From Azospirillum brasilense (GTDB lineage: Bacteria; Pseudomonadota; Alphaproteobacteria; Azospirillales; Azospirillaceae): a stretch of 64,000 nucleotides of DNA. The stretch lies in contig NZ_VITH01000008.1 of assembly GCF_007827815.1 (NCBI RefSeq), positions 310,001 to 374,000 of the forward strand. The letters run 5' to 3'. Both the position numbers and the translations under genes were made by a program. Shown here in pieces: positions 22,293 through 30,367 of the stretch. The notes beneath the pieces are model-generated. The model worked only from the letters and a program-made list of their open reading frames with translations, was not told the DNA's origin and did no database searches. How positions within the stretch are numbered: the stretch's first letter is position 1; every line of letters starts with the position of its first letter.

Positions 22293-24191
22293 TCACTCCC
22301 CGGCCTCCGCCGCGGGCCGCACCTCCTCCCCCTCGCGGTCGAGGACCAGCCAGGCGCGGACCGCCTTGCGCTTGCCCTTCAGCGCCATCTCACCGACCGG
22401 CAGCCCGGCCACCGTGCCCTGCACCGCCGTCCAGGTCGGTTCCCCGATGACGATCCGGCAATGGGGGGAGGAGCGCATGTCGACCGTCTTGCCCAGCGCC
22501 TCCAGCCGGGCCGCCGTGTTGGCGGTGTCGCCGAGCAGCGAATATTCCATGTGCCGCAGCCCGCCCAGGCTGCCCGCCACCAGCGGACCGGTGTGGATGC
22601 CGACGCGGATGCCGATGGCCGGCAACCCCTCCGCCTGCCAGCGCTTGTTCAGCTCCCGAAGCTCCCGCCCCATCTGGATGGCACAGCGCACGGCGCGCTC
22701 GGCGTCGGCGTCAATCTCCGCCTGGGTGGTGCGGGCGACGGGGGCGCCGAAGACCGCCAGGATGGCGTCGCCGATGAAGCGCAGCACGATCCCGTCATGC
22801 GCCGCCACCACCCGCACCATGGCGTCGAGATAGCCCTCCAGCCAGAGGATCAGCGGTTCCGGCTCCAGCGCCTCGCAGACGGTGGTGAAGCCTTCGATGT
22901 CGGAGAAGAAGACGGTGGCGGTCAGCTCCTGCGGGCGGGGCCTCCCGCCGGCCAGGAAGGTCGCGCGCTCCCGCCAGATCTCGTCGGCGACGGGCTGGGA
23001 GACGTGGTTGGCGAACAGCTGCATCAGGCTGCGGCGGTCGGTGCGCTCCTTCAGCGACAGATGCGCGGTCATCACCGCGATGCCGCCCAGCCACGCGGCG
23101 GACGGCGCCATCATCGCCACCAGCGGTCCGCCCTGGGCGAACAGCGCCAGCGCCGCCGCCCACAGGCCAAGCAGCCCGAGCAGGCTGGCCGGCACCAGTA
23201 GCCACACCGGCCAGCCGGCCGCCGCCAGCGCCACCCCCGCGGCGCTCAACGCCAGCACCAGCGCGACCATCCAGCCGTCGGACAGGTCGCGGCTGGTCCG
23301 CCCGTCGAGGATCTGGGCCAGCGCGTGGGCCTGGATCTCCACCCCCGGCGTGGACAGGCCGGCGACCGACAGCGGCGTGCGGTGCTGGTCGACCCCGACC
23401 AGGACGGTGCCGACCACGGCGATCCGCCCGGCCAGCCAGCCGCGCGGCAGCAGCCCCACCATGTCCGCCGGATAGGCCGGGAAGGGCTGCGCGTCCGGCG
23501 ACGGGCGGGCGTGCCAGTCGATGCGGAAGGGCTCCGCCGGGACCTCCCCCCCGGCCGCCCCTCCGGCGACCTGGGCCAGCCGCGCCGGGAAGCTGGGCAG
23601 CCCGTCCGGCCCGCGCGGCACATGCCAGCGCACCGTGCCGTCCAGCCGGTCCTTGGCGAGGTTGGCGTGACCGTGCGGGATGCCGTCGAGAAAGCGCCCG
23701 AGGTAGCGGCGCTGCTCCTCGGTCAGCGGCGTGTCGCCGAGCGCGGTGATGGCGACCACCGGCACCGTGGCGCGTTGGATGCGCTGGCGCAGCCGCTCGT
23801 CGAGCGCCGGCAGGGTCGGCTGGTCGAACAGGATGTCCAGCCCGATCGCCCGCACCCCCGCCGCCTCCAGCGTCCCCACCAGATCGGCGAGGAAGCCGCG
23901 GTCCACCGGCGACCGGCAGGCCAGCGTGGCGAACAGGTCCTCCCCCAGCGTGACCAGCACGATGCCGGGATGCTGCGGAGCGGGCGGCGTGAAGTAGGCG
24001 ATGGCGAGGTCGCGGAAGCTCTCGTCGGCGGAGCGCAGGGGCGGCACCAGCCGGGTCAGCCCCAGCGCCGCCGCCGACACGCCGGCCACCGCGGCCAAGC
24101 CCACCAACCCCTTGGCCAGTCCTTTGGCGAGCCACGGGGCTTTTGCCCCGCTTGGCCTGCCCCCCGATATCCCCAACGGCGGCGCCCTCAC
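22293..24191 (-). CDS. CHASE2-domain class III adenylate/guanylate cyclase
   Basis: This is a 632-aa membrane protein. It has an N-terminal TM (about 29-48), a periplasmic CHASE2 sensor (about 55-300), three TM helices (about 306-378) and a cytoplasmic class III cyclase domain (about 422-600). Metal-binding Asp431 (FFSDIEGFT) and Asp475 (FIGDAILAVFG) are present, and EYSLLGDTANTAARLEA is conserved. Residue 471 is Arg where many adenylate cyclases have Lys before IGD, so ATP versus GTP cannot be assigned. The start is GTG at 24191, overlapping the stop of the FecR-like/DUF4384 gene (GTGA), which indicates tight coupling. Confidence 0.9.
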   Translation of the reverse strand: MRAPPLGISGGRPSGAKAPWLAKGLAKGLVGLAAVAGVSAAALGLTRLVPPLRSADESFRDLAIAYFTPPAPQHPGIVLVTLGEDLFATLACRSPVDRGFLADLVGTLEAAGVRAIGLDILFDQPTLPALDERLRQRIQRATVPVVAITALGDTPLTEEQRRYLGRFLDGIPHGHANLAKDRLDGTVRWHVPRGPDGLPSFPARLAQVAGGAAGGEVPAEPFRIDWHARPSPDAQPFPAYPADMVGLLPRGWLAGRIAVVGTVLVGVDQHRTPLSVAGLSTPGVEIQAHALAQILDGRTSRDLSDGWMVALVLALSAAGVALAAAGWPVWLLVPASLLGLLGLWAAALALFAQGGPLVAMMAPSAAWLGGIAVMTAHLSLKERTDRRSLMQLFANHVSQPVADEIWRERATFLAGGRPRPQELTATVFFSDIEGFTTVCEALEPEPLILWLEGYLDAMVRVVAAHDGIVLRFIGDAILAVFGAPVARTTQAEIDADAERAVRCAIQMGRELRELNKRWQAEGLPAIGIRVGIHTGPLVAGSLGGLRHMEYSLLGDTANTAARLEALGKTVDMRSSPHCRIVIGEPTWTAVQGTVAGLPVGEMALKGKRKAVRAWLVLDREGEEVRPAAEAGE

Positions 24192-25369
24192 TCCACGCGC
24201 AGGATCACCTGCGCCATCACCAGTTCGGTCTGCTTCAGCGAGGCGAGCGTCCGCTCCAGCCGGGCCGCCGCCTCGTCGGTCAGCGGGCGGAAGGCGTCCT
24301 GCCGCCCCGGCAGGTCGGCGCCAAGGTCACGCCCGGCGGCGAAGCAGCGCACCTCCTGATCGGCGGACAGGCTCCCCGACCGCTCCCCCGCGCGCAGCGG
24401 CACCGGCATGCGGTCGCCGGCCAGCGTCAAGGTGCGGTGCCCCTCCACCAGCGAACTGGCCGACGGTCCCGGCGGGTAGATCGGCGTCAGCTGGCCACGC
24501 GTGTTGCGCAGGTAGCAGTAGAGATGCGCGTCCCGGTTCGTCTGGAGCACCAGCGTCACCGCCTCCCCGGACCGATAGGTCGGGTAGAGGCCGCGATCGG
24601 TGGCGAGATAGAGATTCAGCGGCGCCACGCTGTCCCGCACCGGGTCGAGCAGGGCCGCCGCCTGTGCCGCGCAGCCGGCGCCGGCCAGCCGGACGGCCAG
24701 CTCCGCGCCCTGCCCCGCCGCGATCCCCTCGGCGGCGATCACCCGCAGGGTCAGGCTGTGGCGCACCCGCCCGTCCGGCCCGGCGACGGAGACGGCGGTG
24801 CCGTCCGCCATCGGCAGCTCACGCGGCCAGGGCACCGCGGTTCCCTTGTCCCAGCGCAGCGTGGCGGCCTCGCGCCCCTCCGCGCGCAGGGTGGCCGGGA
24901 CCAGCGCCGGGTCCGCGGGTTTGCGCAGCAAAACCGTGCCGCCGGACTTCACGCATTGGGTGCCGGGGCGGCCGGGGTCGAGGGTGAAGACCTGCTCCTC
25001 CCCCTTCTGCATCGGGGTGCCGACCGCGCGGGCCGCACCCAGGTCAGTCTGGAAGAATCGCTCGCCGCCGACGAGGCTGCCGACGCCGGTCCAGCCTGCG
25101 GCGTCGGGCATGCGGTCGAGCGGCCCGTCGAACGGCCCCTTCACCCGCAGCATGCGCCCGTTGGCGAACAGGAACATGGCGTTGGCGCCGTCCGGCACGG
25201 TGACCGCCGCGCCGTCGGGGACCAGTTGCCCCTGCGCGTAGCCGGGGGCGGTGGAGGCGACGACCACCGCCGGCTCCGCCACCGCGCGGCCGGGCGTGAC
25301 GCCGACCGCTCCGACAGCGGCCAGCGTCAGGGCCGCCGCCACGAGTCCGCTCAGGGTCCTGTGCGCCAT
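24188..25369 (-). CDS. Exported FecR-like / DUF4384 protein
   Basis: This is a 393-aa protein with a signal peptide (LSGLVAAALTLAAVGAVG, cleavage near AVA-EP). Residues about 35-120 resemble the FecR-type beta domain (GQLVPDGAAVTVPDGANAMF, then ANGRMLRVKGP). The C-terminal part (about 270-375) is DUF4384, with LYLATDRGLYPTYRSGEAVT and RDAHLYCYLRN. The ATG at 25369 has GGAGG in front. It overlaps the CHASE2 cyclase gene by 4 bp. The pair suggests a periplasmic partner delivering signals to the CHASE2 sensor (inference). DUF4384 recurs in the CsgG-like lipoprotein encoded at 27.5-29 kb. Confidence 0.75.
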   Translation of the reverse strand: MAHRTLSGLVAAALTLAAVGAVGVTPGRAVAEPAVVVASTAPGYAQGQLVPDGAAVTVPDGANAMFLFANGRMLRVKGPFDGPLDRMPDAAGWTGVGSLVGGERFFQTDLGAARAVGTPMQKGEEQVFTLDPGRPGTQCVKSGGTVLLRKPADPALVPATLRAEGREAATLRWDKGTAVPWPRELPMADGTAVSVAGPDGRVRHSLTLRVIAAEGIAAGQGAELAVRLAGAGCAAQAAALLDPVRDSVAPLNLYLATDRGLYPTYRSGEAVTLVLQTNRDAHLYCYLRNTRGQLTPIYPPGPSASSLVEGHRTLTLAGDRMPVPLRAGERSGSLSADQEVRCFAAGRDLGADLPGRQDAFRPLTDEAAARLERTLASLKQTELVMAQVILRVE

Positions 25370-25725
25370 GCTGGCCTCCACCGGCGGGGATCGCGGAATC
25401 ATTGGCGTTTCCCGGACGCCTGTCCAGGCGGCGAAGGGGGAAGGACGGGGTTGCGGACCCGGCCCAAAGAAGGGCGGACGCCGTGAACGGACGGGCATGG
25501 TCGGACCTCCGAAATGATGCGCGCCGGCCAAAATGCCGGCCCGTCGAGGCTAGACGGCGGAAGACGGCGGGCGCTGTGAGGTGCGGCACAAAGTTGCGCA
25601 GGAGTTGGGCACCTTCCAACGTACTGAGTGTGGCGGGCTCCACAGCGCGGCCCGGTCCAGCCCCCTAGAGTGCCGGGCAGGACCGGCGCCCCGTTGGTCC
25701 GCCCCAGCGCCCGAGGAGACCGACC
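25370..25725. promoter_or_regulatory. Divergent intergenic region
   Basis: This is a 356-bp gap between divergent genes (FecR-like/DUF4384 and DUF1150). It carries a GCCGGCCAAAATGCCGGC hairpin near 25527 but no recognisable operator or small RNA. An open frame continues upstream of 25369, but its composition and the signal-peptide position argue against coding. Confidence 0.4.
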
Positions 25726-25962
25726 ATGACCGACCGCCGCACCAAAGCCGACGCCGCCGAGGGCTTCGCCGCCGGGTTCGATGACCGCTTCGCCCGTCAT
25801 GGAATCCTGGAGGTCGCCTATCTGCGGTCGGTGGAGGTCGACGGCCTGCCCGCCTACGCCGTGTATGCCGCGAACGGCACCTGCCTGTGGCTGGACACCG
25901 ACCGCGCGTCGGCGGGGGCGACGCTTCAGGAGCATGGGATGGAACTGGTCAGCGTGCATTGA
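25726..25962 (+). CDS. DUF1150 family small protein
   Basis: This is a 78-aa protein matching the alphaproteobacterial DUF1150 pattern: VAYLRSVEVDGLPAYAVYAANGT in the middle and a C-terminal MELVSVH. There is no signal peptide or TM. The function of the family is unknown; members often lie near small heat-shock protein genes, but none is seen here. A GAGGAGACC ribosome-binding site precedes the ATG. It is followed by a palindromic repeat. Confidence 0.78.
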   Translation: MTDRRTKADAAEGFAAGFDDRFARHGILEVAYLRSVEVDGLPAYAVYAANGTCLWLDTDRASAGATLQEHGMELVSVH

Positions 25963-25977
25963 GGAGTCGGGGGCAAG

Positions 25978-26104
25978 GTGTTGCCCCCACCCTCCCCACT
26001 CCGTGGGTCCCCTCCCTCCCCCGCTTCGCGGGAGAGGGATTTTCTGTGCGTTCAACACCAATTCCCTCCCTCGCCGAAGGCGGGGGAGGGTCAGGGAGGG
26101 GGCA
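25978..26104. repeat. Palindromic GC-rich intergenic repeat
   Basis: The element opens with TTGCCCCCACCCTCCCC and closes with GGGGGAGGGTCAGGGAGGGGGC, with CGCTTCGCGGGAGAGGG and CTCGCCGAAGGCGGG hairpins between. It belongs to the same family as the repeats at 16.7, 19.4, 36.7 and 46.6 kb. It separates the convergent DUF1150 gene and the envelope operon end. Confidence 0.75.
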
Positions 26105-26119
26105 ATACTCCCCCAATCA

Positions 26120-26446
26120 TCAGCCCTTCGGGCTCAACAGGCACGACGTCCGGTTCCGCGTCACGATGGCGAGGCTGTTCTCCGGCTCGCCGGCCCGGCG
26201 GAAGCGCAGCGCGTTCAACTGGCTGGCGACGCTGAGCGACAGGACGTTCAGATCGCTCTCGTCGATGATCTTTTCGCCGTCCTGCCAGCACTGGATGCGC
26301 ACACGGCCCTTGGGGACCCCGACGTCGAGGCCGCCGGGCTGCACGCCCGCGTCGCTGCTCTTCTTGCGGACCACCGTCGCGTCGGCGGCGCCCCCGACGA
26401 GGGGGAGCGCCGCGACCGCCACCAGGAGAAGGAGTTTCCGGACCAT
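26120..26446 (-). CDS. Small secreted protein of unknown function
   Basis: This is a 108-aa protein with a clear signal peptide (KLLLLVAVAALPLVGGA) and probable cleavage at about residue 23. The mature part contains two Cys (IQCWQDG and RTSCLLS) that could form a disulfide. I do not recognise a family. It is the last gene of the operon running from the DUF4399 genes through the CsgG-like and OmpA-like genes, 24 bp after ompA, with a GGGAGGA ribosome-binding site. A periplasmic accessory role in that operon is inferred. Confidence 0.7.
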   Translation of the reverse strand: MVRKLLLLVAVAALPLVGGAADATVVRKKSSDAGVQPGGLDVGVPKGRVRIQCWQDGEKIIDESDLNVLSLSVASQLNALRFRRAGEPENSLAIVTRNRTSCLLSPKG

Positions 26447-26470
26447 GGCGCGTCCTCCCTTCCCTCTCGA

Positions 26471-27352
26471 TCACTGGATGGGCCGGAACTCGACGCGCCG
26501 GTTGCGGCTGTCGGTCGGGTCGGGGGTCAGCGGCTGGCTCTTGCCGAGGCCGGCGATGGCGATGCGCTGCGGCTCGATGTGATGGACGCGCACCAGATAC
26601 TCGCCCACCGACACCGCCCGGCGCTCGGAGAGGGCGAGGTTATACTGCTCGCTTCCCACGGCGTCGGTGTGCCCTTCGATGACGAGGCGGAGCTGCGGGT
26701 CCTGCGACATCAGCCCACCGACCGCGTCGACGTAGGAATAGAACTCCTTCGGGACATCGGCGGAGTTGAAGGCGAAGTTGATGCGGAAGCCGAAGCCGTT
26801 GGTCGGGCGGGTCTCCGCCGGGGTCTCCGGCGCGGAGAGGGTGGCCGGCTGCACGCCGTTGGAGCGGCGCGGCGCGGCCGGCGGCGGGGCGACGGGCGGG
26901 GCCGCGGCCTCCTGCACGGGCGCGCGCTTGGGCTTCGGCTGGGGCGCCGGTTCCGGCTGCGCCACCGGCGCGGTGGGCGGGCTGTAGCTCTGTTGCGGGG
27001 TCGCCTGCTGCTGAGCGGGCGCGCCGTAGTTCACACTGTCGGTCGGACGCGGGCGGTTGGCGCTGTTCATGCCGCCGCCGATGATCTCGATGCTGCGGGT
27101 GCGGATCTTCGGCTGTTCGGTGCCGTCGGCCATGGGGGCGGTGGTCGCCGGACCGGGCTTCACCGCCTCGCGCAGCTCGTCCACGGTCGGCGGGCGCTCG
27201 AACATCATGACCCGGTTGCCGCCGGAGCCCTCGACGGTCTGCGCTCGCGCCGGGACCGCCATGCAGGCCAGGGCGATCATCGGCAGGGCCAGAGCGGGAA
27301 GCGCCACGCCGTTCAGCCGTCGGGCGATGGTCTTGGAGGTCGGTCGCGGCAT
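26471..27352 (-). CDS. OmpA-family protein
   Basis: This is a 293-aa exported protein. A signal peptide at about 10-38 ends ...VPARA-Q. A Pro/Ala/Gln-rich linker (about 100-175) leads to a C-terminal OmpA domain (about 190-293) with FAFNSADVPKEF, LRLVIEGHTDAVGSEQYN, LSERRAVSVGEYL and a DSRNRRVEF end, the peptidoglycan (meso-DAP) binding pattern. The ATG at 27352 has a GGGAGACC site; ATG 27379 lacks one. It anchors to the cell wall from the periplasm or outer membrane and sits between the CsgG-like lipoprotein gene and a small secreted protein gene. Confidence 0.85.
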   Translation of the reverse strand: MPRPTSKTIARRLNGVALPALALPMIALACMAVPARAQTVEGSGGNRVMMFERPPTVDELREAVKPGPATTAPMADGTEQPKIRTRSIEIIGGGMNSANRPRPTDSVNYGAPAQQQATPQQSYSPPTAPVAQPEPAPQPKPKRAPVQEAAAPPVAPPPAAPRRSNGVQPATLSAPETPAETRPTNGFGFRINFAFNSADVPKEFYSYVDAVGGLMSQDPQLRLVIEGHTDAVGSEQYNLALSERRAVSVGEYLVRVHHIEPQRIAIAGLGKSQPLTPDPTDSRNRRVEFRPIQ

Positions 27353-27467
27353 CGGTGGTCTCCCATGAGTCGGCGCCATGATCTGGCGTGGTGTTCGGCT
27401 GCCCCCTTCTTTACCCCCGCCCCCGCCCCCGCGCTGTGAGCCGGCCCACAATCCCTATCCCAAACCC

Positions 27468-29048
27468 CTAACGTTGAGCCGACACGGCGGGCAGAACCTG
27501 CACGGCCATTTGCCGGCTGCGCACGTTGGTCCCCTGGATGCTGCCGTAGGCACCCACCACATCGGCCAGCGTGGCGCCGGGAATGGGCTGAAGATCCTCG
27601 GTCTTGTAGCGGTCGGCGATGCGCGTCCCGAGTTCGTCGGGGGAGACGACGCAGGCGATGGTCTCGGAGGCGCCGGGGCGGTCCATGCGCAGGTTGAAGG
27701 GCTTCTGCGCGCCCGGCGGGACCTCCACCTGCTGGTTGGCCTGGACGAAGCTGTCGGGCTGGAAGCGGTTGGGGAAGATGCGGGCCACCGATCCGGCGGC
27801 GTCCTGGTAGTAGCAGTAGACGAAGCCGTTGGCCGTCGGCTGCACCTTGACCACCAGGGCCTCCCCGGCGCGGTAGCGCGGCTGCGGCCCGCGGTCGGAG
27901 CTGAGGACCAGATCGGGCGGCGCTCCGGCCGGCGCCGGGGTGGCGCGCGGCAACCCCTCCCCGCCCGCGTTCGACACCGATTGCAGGCGCGGCGCCCCCG
28001 GCCCTTTTTGCCCGCTGGGCTGGGCGAGCATCCGCTGGTAGAGGTCGAAGTCGATGCGCCCCGTGGCGATCAGGTCGTTGTCCGCCTGATAGCGGGAAAT
28101 CGCGTCGCGGGTGCGCTCGTCGAGCTGGCCGCTGTCCGGTCCGTCGTAATAGCCCTCGGACAGCAGCACGCGCTGGACATAGGCGACGCGCTGCGACGGC
28201 GCCATCCCGTCGAACCAGTCGCGCGCCTGCCCGGCGAAGGCCGGGTTGGTCTGGTCGATGCCCAGGCATTGCCAGTAGGGGGTGCGGGTCATCTTGCCCA
28301 GCACCTCGATCGTGCTGAGCTCGATCAGCGTGCGCACCGCCTGATGCAGCCCCTCGGACTTGTTGAGCGAGACGTTGAAGGACAGGCCGGCCTTGCCGAT
28401 CACCGCCCCGGCGTCCGCCCCCTTGCCCGACGAGATGACGGCGAGCGAATTGCTGGCCGACAGGCCGGGGATGATCTGGCGGGTCGCCAGCTCCCCGATG
28501 TTCAGGTCCACCGAGATCACCGACATCACCTGATCGGCGGAGATGCCCAGGTCGACGGTCGGCAGCGAGATGCCGGCGCTGGCCGCCTCGCTCACCACAT
28601 TGTCGTCGAGCTGGGTGATGGCGCCGCGCACGTAGTAGGACGGCGCGCGGAAGTTGGGCTGCACCCCGATCATCCAGTAGAGCGCGTTCACATCGTCCAG
28701 CGTCGGCTCGAAATCGACGAAGCGGAAGGCGTTCGACCGCTCCGACATGCGCGACACGGCGGTGATCAGCATTTCCTTGGTACCGCCGGCCACCCGCCCC
28801 GTGGCGTCGGGGATGCCGTTGGAGGTGATGAAGATGTCGCGCTTGCCATGGTTCCACATCAGCGTGTCCATGCAGCGCAGCGCCTCGCTGAAGTTGGACA
28901 CGGTGCGCACGGGCGGGGTCTTCGGCTTCTGGACCAGGGTCGCCTGCTCGCCCGAGGTGACGCAGGCTCCCAGCAGCAGGAGCGATGCGGCGGCCGCCAC
29001 CCTCGCGAAACCGGTGCGCCGGACACTTCCAACGGCCTCAAATCCCAT
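27468..29048 (-). CDS. CsgG-like lipoprotein with peptidoglycan-binding and DUF4384 domains
   Basis: This is a 526-aa lipoprotein with lipobox LLLGAC (Cys29). Residues about 45-260 resemble the CsgG/HfaB family, which forms outer-membrane secretion pores (FSEALRCMDTLMW; GISADQVMSVISVDLNIGEL). Residues about 290-345 look like a peptidoglycan-binding module (VAYVQRVLLSEGYYDGPDSG). The C-terminal part is DUF4384 (PRYRAGEALVVKVQPTANGFVYCYYQDAAG). The ATG has GGGAG in front, 19 bp after the DUF4399 gene. This domain order suggests an outer-membrane assembly linked to the cell wall; the exported substrate is unknown. Confidence 0.75.
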   Translation of the reverse strand: MGFEAVGSVRRTGFARVAAAASLLLLGACVTSGEQATLVQKPKTPPVRTVSNFSEALRCMDTLMWNHGKRDIFITSNGIPDATGRVAGGTKEMLITAVSRMSERSNAFRFVDFEPTLDDVNALYWMIGVQPNFRAPSYYVRGAITQLDDNVVSEAASAGISLPTVDLGISADQVMSVISVDLNIGELATRQIIPGLSASNSLAVISSGKGADAGAVIGKAGLSFNVSLNKSEGLHQAVRTLIELSTIEVLGKMTRTPYWQCLGIDQTNPAFAGQARDWFDGMAPSQRVAYVQRVLLSEGYYDGPDSGQLDERTRDAISRYQADNDLIATGRIDFDLYQRMLAQPSGQKGPGAPRLQSVSNAGGEGLPRATPAPAGAPPDLVLSSDRGPQPRYRAGEALVVKVQPTANGFVYCYYQDAAGSVARIFPNRFQPDSFVQANQQVEVPPGAQKPFNLRMDRPGASETIACVVSPDELGTRIADRYKTEDLQPIPGATLADVVGAYGSIQGTNVRSRQMAVQVLPAVSAQR

Positions 29049-29067
29049 GGCCTCACTCCCTGGACGT

Positions 29068-29646
29068 TCAGCGGGCCGACACGCGCGGGCCGTCGCCGCC
29101 CGGACGCACGGTGATGGTGATCTTCTTGGACAGGATCGGCGGGTCGTGCGGGATGTGCTCGGCGTCGCCCATCAGGAGCTGGAGCGTGTGCCGGCCCGGC
29201 GGCAGCTCCAGATAGGTTTCCGTCTGGCCTTTGCCGAAGTGGATGTAGTTGCGGTTGTTGGGGATCGGCTCGTCCATCGGCGGCAGGTCGGCGTCGACCA
29301 GCAGGTGATGGTGACCGGTTTTCTCCCGCCGCACCCCCGCCGGAGCGACGCCGAAGTTGCGCAGCCCGAACCACACCTTGAAGCGGCCCTTCACCACTTC
29401 GCCGTCATTCGGCCAGCCGATGTAGAGATAGGCGTCCTTCGGCGCCGCCGTCCGCCCGGACTTCGCCGCGTCGGGGGTGGAGGGCGTGCTTTCGTGCTCG
29501 TGCCCCGGGCTGGCCGGCTGCGGCGTGTTGGTGGTGTCCGACAACGGCTTGTCGAGCGGGTCGGCCTCCGGCGACGACTGCGCGGCCAGCGGCCCGGCGG
29601 CGAGCAGGACGGCCAGAAGAACCGGGACGGCGGCGCTGCGCATCAT
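29068..29646 (-). CDS. DUF4399 domain exported protein (paralog A)
   Basis: This is a 192-aa protein with a signal peptide (VPVLLAVLLAAGPLAAQ) and a linker of about 60 residues. The C-terminal DUF4399 domain has YLYIGWPNDGEVVKGRFKVWFGLRNFGVAPAG, GHHHLLVDADLPP, LPPGRHTLQLLMGDAEHIPHDPP and SKKITITV. The triple-His motif suggests metal binding (inference). It starts at the first of two ATGs, 6 nt after a GGGAGGA site. It is paralogous to the next upstream gene, 22 bp away; the second copy has a longer linker. Confidence 0.83.
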   Translation of the reverse strand: MMRSAAVPVLLAVLLAAGPLAAQSSPEADPLDKPLSDTTNTPQPASPGHEHESTPSTPDAAKSGRTAAPKDAYLYIGWPNDGEVVKGRFKVWFGLRNFGVAPAGVRREKTGHHHLLVDADLPPMDEPIPNNRNYIHFGKGQTETYLELPPGRHTLQLLMGDAEHIPHDPPILSKKITITVRPGGDGPRVSAR

Positions 29647-29668
29647 GACGTCCTCCCTGTCGCGCTTC

Positions 29669-30121
29669 TTATTGCGGAACGATGATGGTGATCTTCTGCG
29701 ACATGATCGGCGGGTCGTGCGGCACATGGTCCGCGTCGCCCAGGATCATCTGGAGCGTGTGCCGGCCCGGCGGCAGCTCCAGCCGGACCTCCGTCTGGCC
29801 GCCGCCGAAATGCAGCGACTGCTTGGTGTTCGGGATCGGTTCGTCGTAGGTGGCGAGATCGCTGTCCACCAGCAGGTGGTGGTGCCCGGTGTCCTCCTTG
29901 CGGATGCCCGCCGGGGCGATGCCCATGTTCTGCAGGCCCATGCGGACCCACAGTTTGCCGCCCGGAACGGTCGCCCCGTTGGACGGCCACATGATGTAGG
30001 CGCGCGCACCCTCCGGCGCCTTTTCCCGTCCATTCGTGCTCTGAGCATTCGCACCTTGGGCCAACGCCGCACCCGGCAACAGGAGCAGCGCGGCCGCCAC
30101 GATCATGGCGGCATGAGGCAT
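29669..30121 (-). CDS. DUF4399 domain exported protein (paralog B)
   Basis: This is a 150-aa exported protein with a signal peptide (IVAAALLLLPGAALAQ) and one DUF4399 domain: AYIMWPSNGATVPGGKLWVRMGLQNMGIAPAGI, TGHHHLLVDSDL, LPPGRHTLQMILGDADHVPHDPP, SQKITIIV. It shares most conserved positions with the adjacent downstream paralog, pointing to a tandem duplication. The ATG at 30121 follows GAGGTGTCC. It is the first gene of the five-gene envelope operon. Confidence 0.83.
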   Translation of the reverse strand: MPHAAMIVAAALLLLPGAALAQGANAQSTNGREKAPEGARAYIMWPSNGATVPGGKLWVRMGLQNMGIAPAGIRKEDTGHHHLLVDSDLATYDEPIPNTKQSLHFGGGQTEVRLELPPGRHTLQMILGDADHVPHDPPIMSQKITIIVPQ

Positions 30122-30367
30122 GGACACCTCGCTCTTCTGGCTCTTCTCTTTGGGAGTTTCAATCTTATGCTTGGTGGGCGGACAATGTTCGCGGTCTTTC
30201 GGTTCTCATCCTTTCTCTCCCCTCCCTCCGAATATTAAGGAGCGGAAGCGCGCCCTGGTCACCCCACTTTGCGCGAAGGGAAAGGCGCCGCCGCCTATTC
30301 CTATTTTGGGCTTGACGGTTCCGCCCGCGGTGCGAAGGTCACGGGGCCAGGAGGTTGCCGGTCCCGC

